Shown: piece after piece, positions 55,890-64,000 of the stretch
Layout: each line of letters begins with the position of its first letter
Numbering within the stretch: position 1 is the stretch's first letter
DNA from: Acanthococcus lagerstroemiae
Lineage: Eukaryota; Arthropoda; Insecta; Hemiptera; Eriococcidae
Reading direction: 5' to 3'
Length of the DNA stretch: 64,000 nt
Assembly (NCBI GenBank): GCA_031841125.1
Contig: CM063107.1
Location: forward strand, 49,489,497 to 49,553,496
Translations under genes and position numbers: made by a program
Notes under the pieces: model-generated
Database searches by the model: none
What the model saw: the letters and a program-made list of their open reading frames with translations, nothing else
Told to the model about the DNA's origin: nothing

Positions 55890-57175
55890 CCCCTGACGCT
55901 TGCCCGAGCCTTCCCTGGCAAAATTTCGTGAATAAAAATAACGAATTTCTTCTATTTTTCTCGCTAGTTTTGTTCAAAACTTTTCGTTCCACTACACTTT
56001 AATATTTATAAACTTGTCAACACTGATTTTGCTTTGAAAGATAGAAGAATCGTATGTTTAAGAAAAGGGTTCGAGTGTCCATCCAGCAGTTTCAGACCCA
56101 CAGGCCTTTTTTTTGTGTGACACATTACAATATTCACAAATACAGTGGTAGGCTCGCGATCCATTATGAACTTTAATTAATCAAAAATGAAAAATAAACA
56201 AAGCTATTTTTAATAAAAAAATTAAATTAAAAATAATAATTAAATAACTTTTTTTTTCAATTTTTTATTAAATAAAAATTTATTATTAAATTATAATTAA
56301 TAATAATAATTAAAACAGGATAAGTTTCATATCGAATATCGAGGGCTAAATGCCTGAATGGCTGTTTCAGAACTGATAACTTGATAAGTCCACAAAAATA
56401 TAGTTTTTTTACTTCGAAAAGTTCGAAAATTTGATCGTTCTAAGAGTTAATTTTTTTTCACAAGATCTATTCCATTTTTCTTTTTTCAGTGGGTTGTCGG
56501 TAAGTTGAATCATCAGTTTTGATTATGAATTTTGAGACCAAATTCAATTACTGGCGGAGCCACGATTTTCCGGGGGAGGGAGGGGGGCAAAGTAAGAATT
56601 TCAAGGGAGACAAAGTCGAAAATTGAAGTATTTTTAAAAAATCGCCGATATTATAGGACTATAGTATGAAAATGAAGGTATAATTACTACTCGAGCGAAA
56701 ATTTTTCGAAAAAAAGGTGTTTTAAAGCGAGAAATTGCTCATTTCTGCATATTTTATATTCTCTTTCAGGTGCCTTGGGGGGCATTCGCCCCCTTGTCCC
56801 CCTGGCTATACCACTACCTCGTAGAACTCTTCATATTATATACTATGTGTATCCTCAAGCCCCCCCCCCCATCGGTAAACAGTCAGCACCACCATAGGCG
56901 CCGACTTATGGAAAATATTGAGGGGGGGCAGAATCAGTCGGGGCGCAGTTTTTTCTTTGATTATATTATTGAGACGTGCCTGATATTTCGGTATTATCAA
57001 ATTTATTCTTATTCGTTTTCTCTTTTGTTTCTTTTTGTTAAATTTAAACATTGATGGTAAAATTTGTTGTATTTTTCTATTTTTGAGTTGAAAATATTGG
57101 GGAGCGCCCCCCCCCCCCAGGGCCAAGTTGGCGCCTATGAGCACCACCTACCGCAGATGGCTGGCTACGGGCCTG
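55890..57175. mobile_element. TIR element, AGGCTCGTAG family, copy 2 (inverted, expanded)
   Basis: Reverse-orientation homologue of 35337-35997. GCCCGAGCCTTCCCTGGCAA marks one end and GGCTGGCTACGGGCCTG the other. It is longer than copy 1 owing to an AAT-rich expansion near 56180-56320 and a 247-bp MITE (56893-57139). The 56563-56830 part has its own inverted ends (CTGGCGGAGCCACG and CTGGCTATACCACTACC) and may be an older nested MITE shared by both copies. Confidence 0.7.
56893..57139. mobile_element. hAT-like MITE, 247 bp, CATAGGCGCC termini
   Basis: CATAGGCGCCGACTTATGG and CCAAGTTGGCGCCTATG are TIRs flanked by a perfect 8-bp TSD AGCACCAC (56885-56892, 57140-57147). G-rich then C-rich subterminal runs lie at 56921-56928 and 57108-57119. 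The site is empty in copy 1, where the text runs GGTGCTGACTGTTTACC without break (about 35350). Confidence 0.9.
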
Positions 57176-58569
57176 CTTTTAGATTTTAATAAAACGTTCA
57201 ACTTTCTTAAATTTAAGGCTGTAGGTCAAACACAAAATCTAGTAAGAACAGAATAGTAATTGAAATTCGAAATTCAACGTTTGCTACAGACTTCCAGATT
57301 TTCGAAATGTCTGCACGTCTCAGCTTTGTTTCAACCTTTCAGATAACGTTCGATACTCAGTTTGAAACCCTCGGCTTTTGACTGACTAGTCTCTGACAGG
57401 AGTCTCGGGTACTCCATTTTCAGAAACGAAATTTGACATTCAGTTTCGGAAGGTAAAGAAGAAAAATTTGCCGACAAATATTTTTTGAAAATAAAAATTC
57501 GCCTATAGTTTCGCCCCTGAAAGGGAGCTTGGGGCACGGATTCCCCTAAATCCGATCGACCTGAAACTTTGTAGGTTTTTGTTTAAATTGATTTTATTGG
57601 AACCAATGTAGGAGACGAATCATTGGAAATTCAGAAAAAAAAAATCACCTAGAATTGATAGCGACCACCTTAATGTGTAAAGGAAGTTGTGTGTTTCTCT
57701 CAAGTATTCCTAATATCCTTCCAGCTTACCCTCCCAGACTGGGGTATGCTCATGTGCGCAAATGTGAGTGCTTGAGGGATAAGTTTCCAATCTGCCATTG
57801 CAAGGACGAATATATGGGGGAAGGGTGAAAGAACCCCAATAATTTGACAGTCGACAAATTTTGAAACTGTTCATTTGAATTTTTTATTTTCTATGGTATA
57901 ATGTTTTAATGAAGCCCCTGAAAAAGTCTTGAATAAATTCGGAAGATCCTTGAAGCCTCAGAGAAGTCTGAAAGAGTCTTAAAAGTTTTACATAATTTGG
58001 AGGAGGAGGTCTTGATGGGTCAAAAGAGTCTTATTATCATAGTATTAAATGAATCCAAGAAACCTCTCGGATGGTGTATGTTTGCATAAGGGCCGAGAAA
58101 GGAGAATGTCTCAAGCGGCTCACTATAAAAAAGGCGCTTCAAAAATAAGGTAAAAAGAAGAACGAAAGAAGGAAGAAAAATAAAGAGTAGAAAAAATGCA
58201 GACTTTTTTTGAGGGTACTAGGTCGTTCTCAAAAATTAGTCCCTGGGCCCATATTTTGCTTCTGTTTTTTTTTAAATTATTATTATTATTTATTATTTTT
58301 TTTCAATTAAGAAATATTTTGATTGAAAAATCGGCAAATTTTCAAATTTTTGAAATGTTTTGTCGGCGAATTTTTAGTTTTCACAAAATATTTGTCGGCA
58401 AATTTTTCTTCTCCACCCTCCCAAACTGTAAGTCAAGTTTCGCCTCTGGGCACATCAAAGGAAAAAGAGTTACTTCTTGAGCACTACTTTGGAGCAACAT
58501 GAAAAAAAGCAGCTGATCGAGAGCTGTGACACATAATCGAAAAAAGTGTTTATTTTTGAGCGTTATTTC

Positions 58570-58870
58570 TGAGGTTAGAATTGAAATCTAGGCTCTTCAT
58601 TGTGACAATTCAGTTCAGAGGTTGACATTTCCATGGAAATTTATTTTTCTTCCAGCCATGAATATACCGTTACGCCCCCTTCAACACGCTCAAAAACTGT
58701 AACGTAACGCCCCCCCCCCCATCGGTACGAAGCCAGTCCGTATGATTTGCTCTTCAGGGTGACAATTCAGTTCAGTAGTTGACATTTTCATGGAAATTTC
58801 TTAACAACATGGCTGCAGACTGCAGACTGCAGTCACGCAGCAACAACACCAACACGGGTGCAGACTGTAG
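58570..58870. repeat. Subrepeat block, ~220-240 bp unit, copy 2
   Basis: GTGACAATTCAGTTCAGAGG at 58600 and GTGACAATTCAGTTCAGTAG at 58759, each followed by TTGACATT and CATGGAAATTT. GTAACGCCCCCC with ACGAAGCCAG lies between, and a TGCAGACTGCAGTCACGCAG block at the end. Same family and order as 39600-40160. Confidence 0.65.
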
Positions 58871-60549
58871 TCGCGTCGGTATGAAAATCGAGACATGAAA
58901 ATGCTCTCCTGTGGTTGCAGATTCGTCTGCGACTTATTTTCATGGTGCTAGTGATTTTGATAACTTTTGGTTCGACTTAGTAGTTTTCGGTCATTTTGGT
59001 CAATTTTGGGCAGATATTGACAGTTCTTTTTTTTTTACGTAAGATTCTACTTACCTATTTTCCATTATTTTTAGTCAACTTCCTCCCAATTTTTTAAAAT
59101 ATTATTTCAGTGCTCCCCCCCCCGCCAAATTATATGGTTATGGGTGGTTGTCGCTTTCATTTGATCTGGCCTCTGTTTACTGATTCGATTTCGAACTATT
59201 TCAGAATTATTTCAACAACTTTTATCAGGGATGAACGAAAATTGTCAGTGTTGATGCGAGTAATTCCTTCCGTTTTCATCCTCCTCCTGATGGACCCTAC
59301 CGTTGGTTTTATTTAGTTTTGGAATTTAAGATTTTTATGTTTTGTTACATGCGCAGAATCCTATTATTTTAAGAGGATAACAAAGCCAAAATATTCGACT
59401 CGCGGAGACTGTTTTTTAAAAATCTTTCCCGAAAACGTAATTTTAACTTGAATAGCAAGTTTTCTTTCGTTTTTATGGCCTTTCGTAATAAATTTTGAAC
59501 ATTTTCACCCATTTTCTGTGCATTTTTTTGTACCGGCAATGTCACCCCGTGCGCAGGTAACTTTGCTGATTCATATTTCAGCCTGTCTAGTAGGAAGGAG
59601 GGAGAGGGAAATTTTCATTCCCCTAGCTAATCTTATTCCCAAAGCTTCAACCAATCCGGAACAGAATTTAGATTTCCTGTATCTTCAATAGATCACGCGC
59701 TACTGCTGTTCAAAGTTTGAAAAACCCAAAATTTTCGGCAAAGTCGCCCCGGTTTACGGTATGTTAAAAAGCCCGATTTGCTGTCAGTGACTTCTCATTT
59801 CCAAAAGCCGTGTCGTAAAGTTCTATTACCAGGGTTTTCAGTCCACTGTCGTGGTCAGTCTTTTACTCGTGCAAAAATATATGTTTTAAATACATTTTTC
59901 AGCATATGGCATTGCTGGTACAGTTTTGATCCTTGATCACGTTCCGGTTCTAGATCGTAGTCGTTGACGTATGTGATGCTACAATTTTCAAAAATTCCAT
60001 GGGAACGAAAACTGTTGAACCTGTTTTGTTCATAATCGTGAATATCAGTGCTTTTGTCATGGACGTGATGTCTATCGTCGTGGACAAAAGTCATCCCCCT
60101 CCCTAGATTTTGATGTTCCTGCTCTATAAACTTGTTGAATATTTTCTACTACGTATAAATCAAGTATTATTATTCCAACAAAAAAAAAAAAACTTGATTT
60201 TCTCAGTTTTTGGAGAATGACCCCGTAACACATTGTGACTTTGTGAGTTGTGACGCAGTGACAGAAAATCGTTAATTCAAAGAAAAGTCGGTTTTTTTGA
60301 GACTGCGCTACTTAAAGAATATTTTGAGGATATTCTTCGTAATGTGGCTCCGAGAATATTCTCAGTTGATGTTGATTTTCTGAGAGCATTTTTTCTGGAG
60401 AATATTTTCTTGAGCAGCCCTAATTAATTTAACTATAAAAATATCATGTGTCATACAAATTATGATTTTGAATTTTTGTATATTTCTCGAATAAAACATA
60501 AGTTTTTGATATGGTTATTAACATTCGATTGTGTTCTGTCTGTTTTCAG
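58871..60549 (+). other. Probable intron or upstream DNA of the UBL3 exon
   Basis: No other exon recognised. It contains a T-run (59028-59037), a C-run (59115-59123), GTCACCCCGTGCGC near 59540 and an A-run (60178-60192). The last ~20 nt before the exon, TTGTGTTCTGTCTGTTTTCAG, are the polypyrimidine tract and acceptor. Confidence 0.5.
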
Positions 60550-60658
60550 ATTAATCTGCGACTGATTCTGGTTAGCGGCAAAACAAAAGAATTTCTGTTT
60601 AGTGCGAGCAATTCGGCTGGTGAAATTGCACAATATGTATTCGATAATTGGCCAGAAG
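60550..60658 (+). CDS. UBL3: UBL3-like (membrane-anchored ubiquitin-fold protein), one internal exon
   Basis: The 109-nt exon encodes 36 codons starting INLRLILVSGKTKEF and ending YVFDNWPE, plus one base of a split codon. This is the highly conserved first half of the ubiquitin-like fold of UBL3/MUB proteins: beta hairpin, then the SAxxIAQxVxDNWP helix region. An acceptor (TCTGTTTTCAG) precedes it in phase 0 and a consensus donor (AAG|GTGAGT) follows in phase 1. The family is about 120 residues, with a short N-terminal exon, this exon, and downstream exons for the rest of the fold and a C-terminal prenylation box; none of those parts was found here. UBL3 is a membrane-anchored ubiquitin-like modifier linked to sorting of proteins into vesicles (family knowledge). 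The frame stays open past the donor only by chance. Confidence 0.93.
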
Positions 60659-61115
60659 GTGAGTACTGCGGGAATCTAACCTACAGTGTAATCTTCGGTC
60701 TCTGTTCGTCTGTATCTTTGTTCACCGTAATTACAGTCATTACGAGTTAATTAAAGACATATTTTGTGGGTTAATGCTATCTATCCGAGTTTGACCGAGT
60801 CAACTTCTCGTCCATAATGAGACCAACCGGGGCGGCGGTATGTGTCGCTCGAAAGAGTAGTATGTATATTTCTTTGGACGTATAGACCTCTACGATAGAG
60901 TTGAAGATTCTTTGTTAATCTGCAAGACAGTGTTTGTATTGTACTACTTGCTCCAGTGAACTGAAGTTTTCCGACACAAGGAAAGCAATGGAGGTAATTA
61001 CCCTGTTCTGGAAGGAAAATTGAAATCAAAAATTCTTCAAATTTGGCAAAGATATACTGAGTCTCAAAGGAGTTTGTTAGCGTCTTGAAGAGTTTCAATT
61101 GTTCGGAAACAAGTG
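60659..61115 (+). other. Start of the intron after the UBL3 exon
   Basis: Begins with the consensus donor GTGAGTACTG. The 132-codon minus frame (60781-61179) overlaps a repeat end and has no recognisable domain. Confidence 0.5.
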
Positions 61116-61270
61116 TGACAGGGACGTACCGAAGAGTGGGGGGGGGGGAGTAAAACTGTGAAAGTCCCAACCGACTCAAATCAGAATTCCCAAGTATCGA
61201 AGCAAAAAAAAACCTTTTGACCTTTTGGATTTTTCCAACTGACTCAACTCAAAATTCCCAAATATCATGG
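61116..61270. repeat. TIR end plus minisatellite, partner of 37560-37935
   Basis: CAGGGACGTACCGAAGAG, a G-run, then ACTCAAATCAGAATTCCC, GTATCGAAGC, an A-run, CTTTTGGATTTTTCC and a second round ACTGACTCAACTCAAAATTC. It matches the 37.6-kb array. Only about 1.5 units remain. Confidence 0.7.
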
Positions 61271-62341
61271 TACATGGTGTACTTATTACATTATACTCTA
61301 TGTTGACTAAGTTCGAGAAACTGAACAACATTAGATTTGGGAGTATTTTCTTGCTCATTAGTCTCATAAAAGCAGACAGCTGAAAAACTGAGCAATATTA
61401 AATTATCGCGCTTCTGTAACAAGGAGAGGTATTTTTCTGAATCAATAAACATTTCAGCGTCTTGTATTATGAATCCCAGAGATTTCCTCTGATTTGTTGT
61501 TTTGTTCGAAAGAAAGGTTTCGTAGTTTATTTATTGTTTTGTTAACTTAAAGAAAATTTTGCGTTTTTTTTTGTGTCAGGACAAGCGGTTGGTTGGTAAC
61601 AGAAATATCGTGAAAACGTTTTCCAGTGTACATGCAAGTATTCAGGCCTATATACCGCTGGGGAAGGAACAGGATAAAACAGAAAAATTTAGCTTCTTAA
61701 TTCTTCCAGGCCAGAAGGAAGAGGGTGTAAAGAGTTTCTTCTTCGATTAGTACGTCTCTGTTTTGGTTCATAAGTCAAACGAAATTTGAAGGAAGAAAAT
61801 GTCAGCTTAATAGGAAGCCAGTGGTTTCTTTCGTCTTTTCTTGAAAAGCTGCGGACTTCTTTACGCACTGGAATGTTTGGATGATGGCAAATAATGAGTA
61901 GTTAAGATTATTAGTTTCTGTGTTGAATAGTTTGGAAAAAAGTAAAACGGTGTGACTTTTGTTCCGTAAAATGATGTCGGAAAGGTATTTCAAATCCGAA
62001 TGAAGGCAGCTGGTGAAATTCCATCTGGCTGTGAGGCGTGCCTGAGACTCGTGAGAAATGTGATTTGAGGTCACTATTTCCTGATCGGTTTTGTCAGCTG
62101 ATATAGTTCAGTAACAGTTTGTGATTTGCCAGCTCATTTAGAAGAAATGTTATTCGAGTACAGTCATGGATTATTGTTGCTGTTTATATCGCGGCACACT
62201 CCGATTGGTAAATCGGATGTGTTTTCAAAATAGCAATTTTCGAGGCGTATGTTCCTCGAGGTCTTATGCCTCGTTAACTGTTACTTCTGAATCGGCTGCT
62301 ATTATGGGTGCTCGAATTGAGTTCATGGGTCATTCTCTAGA
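61271..62341. other. Unassigned DNA, probably intronic
   Basis: No downstream UBL3 exon (for example a LIYQGRFLH-like motif) was found in any frame. Other short frames are without motif. Confidence 0.4.
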
Positions 62342-62430
62342 AACTGAGAATATTTTGTTACCAGCAAATTTTGAACCTCAACTTTTGATTTCTTCATTTT
62401 TTTGGGAGGGGGTGGGTTATTTTGGGTTAC
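62342..62430. repeat. Dispersed repeat shared with 9836-9925
   Basis: ACTGAGAATATTTTGTTACC then AGCAAATTTTGAACC, AACTTTTGATTT and TTTGGGAGGGGGTGGGTTATTT. Same order and orientation as the 9.8-kb copy. Confidence 0.6.
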
Positions 62431-62519
62431 ACATTAATATCTGCGACATAACAAAAAAAAAAATTAAATGTTCGTCTGACAAAATGACACAAAATCGTTT
62501 TGTCTAACACCACTGCTTT

Positions 62520-62815
62520 CGGCTTTCCTGTATCAAAATATTTCAATTTTTGGCTTGAAATTTTCAACTTTTGACTTTTTTCAAAAAAACAATGTATGAG
62601 GCATTGTTTATTAGCTTGTTGGGAGTAGAACTTGATGTCGCTTCAGGGGCTAATTGGAAAGGACAAAAAATGAAAGGAAAAGCTGAATAAATAAAACTTT
62701 TAACTTTTCGCTTCCCATCAAAAAATTTTTTTCAGCTTTTGACTTTTGGCTTTTTACCATTAAAATTCTCCAGCTTTCGGCTTAAAACTCTCAACTTTTA
62801 GCTAGCGTTCCAACT
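62520..62815. repeat. Word-filled stretch, CTTTTGACTTTTGGC type
   Basis: TTTTGGCTTGAAATTTTCAAC, TTTTGACTTTTTTC, AGCTTTTGACTTTTGGC, CTTTCGGCTTAAAACTC and CAACTTTTAGC recur. Fits the word-filled arm layout seen in other elements, but TIRs were not defined. Confidence 0.45.
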
Positions 62816-63573
62816 CTGCACAGCAATAATGGTGATCAAGATCAATGAGCACTGAAGAAGAAAAAAAAAAGAAGTGATTGCGAGAGGCTCATTGCTGACC
62901 CTAATAAATCAAAATTGTTGCGTATAATTATTTTTATCATTTCCAACTAATTGTTTTCTCGAAAATAAAGCGTCATTGAACTGAATTGTGACTCAGATCA
63001 CACACATCTGAAATAACACTCTGCTGAACTGAACTGTAACTGAATTGAGAAGAGAAGAAAAAAGATTAGCGATTGCAATAGGCTCGGCTACGCCGACCCT
63101 AAAACTCACATGAATTTTAAATTTATGCAGAAATATATATCTGAAATTCCCCATTCAAATTATTTTTTTAAATTTCCCAAATTTAAAAATTCAAATATTT
63201 ACATATAATTTACAATAAACTGAAAGATGCTCAGGGATTAGCTATTTCAATTTTTGAAGAAATTTAAAATCCAAACATTATAATGCAAGTATAAACTATC
63301 TGAATTCCGAACAAATAACTTGAAAAATAAATTAGTATCAATGTCAGAAGTATAATTCGTAAAAATTTAAAATTCAGGTGTAAAAAACTTGGAAAAATTT
63401 ACCAACAACTGAGGTGTCGTAAATTTGCAAGATATTATAAGCAAAAGAAAATTTCCAACAAAATTTGAGAAAATGTTAACTTGGAAATTACAAATAATTT
63501 GAAATGTACCAAAATTGAATCAAAATGAACCGAACTCCAAAATAATACATTTAAAAAAAAACTTGTAATTACA
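62816..63573. other. Unassigned AT-rich DNA
   Basis: Two related phrases, AAGATCAATGAGCACTGAAG and GAAGTGATTGCGAGAGGCTC (62837-62890), are echoed by AGATTAGCGATTGCAATAGG (63063-63083). 63360-63480 resembles the 31-kb degenerate array. No gene recognised. Confidence 0.4.
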
Positions 63574-64000
63574 GTGGAACCCCCATAAGTCGAAATTGAA
63601 GGGAAAGCAATTTAATTTCGTCTTACGCAGTTTTTTTAGTTGAATAGTTTCGAATTAGAGATCAATGTATTTTTAAATTTTCGAGTTACAAAGTTTTTTC
63701 CCTCTTCTCCTGCGTTAACATGAAGCAAAGATGTGTACCTGTTTACTTTTGACATCATTTTTTGAGTTATGCAGTTTAATTTCACGACAACGGTCGACTT
63801 CTAGAGTCTTTTTCACGTCATGTTTCCAGTTGTCGAGTCTAATGTATGACAACGGTCGACTTATAGAGTCTCCTCCCTCTCACGGCACAGAATTTTCATT
63901 TCGAGTTATGACTACAACATTTTGACTTAATCAGTTTAATTTTACATTAAATGTTATGTGAGAGTTTCAAGGGAAATCAGTTTTAGTTTGACTTAAGAGT
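63573..64000. mobile_element. Tigger/mariner-like element, left end, runs off the window
   Basis: CAGTGGAACCCCCATAAGTC after TA has the form of Tc1/mariner-pogo termini. Inside, GACAACGGTCGACTTCTAGA (about 63786) and GACAACGGTCGACTTATAGA (about 63847) are a ~61-nt direct repeat. The right end is outside the window, and no transposase is visible in the part present. Confidence 0.6.

Larger units (their letters stand above)
55455..58448. mobile_element. hAT-like composite, 2994 bp, GGCGAAACT ends
   Basis: The left end CAAGGGCGAAACTATGGGG and right end AAGTTTCGCCTCTG lie inside a perfect 8-bp TSD GGCACATC (55447-55454 and 58449-58456). Related arm sequence occurs internally: 57290-57535 is the inverse of 55640-55870 and ends ATAGTTTCGCCCCTG, and 57803-57900 repeats the left end in direct sense (CAAGGACGAATATATGGGG). 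The unit therefore seems to contain parts of two copies. Nested inside are 55890-57175 and 56893-57139. AAT-rich DNA lies at 56180-56320. Confidence 0.75.

Noticed and set aside
60781..61179. 132-codon minus-strand frame next to the UBL3 exon
   Set aside because: Overlaps the G-run and the minisatellite end at 61116-61270. No domain, and antisense to a probable intron.
60659..64000. Second or terminal UBL3 exon
   Set aside because: Looked for LIYQGRF, LGALKLP and a C-terminal CAAX-like ending in plus-strand frames; none was seen.

Overview
The window looks like AT-rich nuclear DNA from an arthropod, most probably an insect. It has no operons and no long intact open reading frame. Instead it holds one clean spliced exon and dense layers of inactive transposable elements: tRNA-derived SINEs, decayed LINEs, many short terminal-inverted-repeat (TIR) elements with matching target-site duplications (TSDs), foldback elements and degenerate satellites. 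The exact species cannot be read from the sequence.

The only host gene part I can support is one internal exon of a UBL3-type membrane-anchored ubiquitin-fold protein at 60550-60658 on the + strand, with a good acceptor and donor. No other UBL3 exon was recognised, so the flanks are probably long introns or intergenic DNA filled with repeats.

Layout. 0-9 kb: two SINE copies, a 0.56 kb palindrome, a nested group of TIR elements (4.6-7.1 kb), and a 1.47 kb hAT-like element (7350-8820) that carries a second hAT-like MITE and interrupts an older repeat. 9-26 kb: a GC-rich fragment, hAT-like and pogo-like MITEs, a perfect 51-bp inverted repeat, a GATC-dense stretch, and five decayed LINE pieces, two of them joined head to head at 25012/25013. 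26-38 kb: sparse DNA, a SINE, a degenerate ~170-bp array, a TIR element with a tRNA-like core, and diverged GACTCTT-type periodic DNA. 38-49 kb: foldback elements, a 45-bp tandem repeat, MITEs, two more LINE fragments and a third copy of the repeat seen at 7.3 and 22.3 kb. 49.7-53.5 kb: a composite of an outer element, a ~280-bp tandem array, a pogo-like MITE, and a ~2 kb insertion that itself holds two hAT-like MITEs. 55.4-58.5 kb: another nest with a perfect outer 8-bp TSD. 58.6-64 kb: subrepeats, the UBL3 exon, a minisatellite-bearing element end and a Tigger/mariner-like end.

The window often contains both filled and empty versions of the same site, or two copies of one family, so many insertion boundaries can be fixed without outside data. 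Nothing in it looks like a new enzymatic or defence system. The interesting content is transposon architecture and insertion order.
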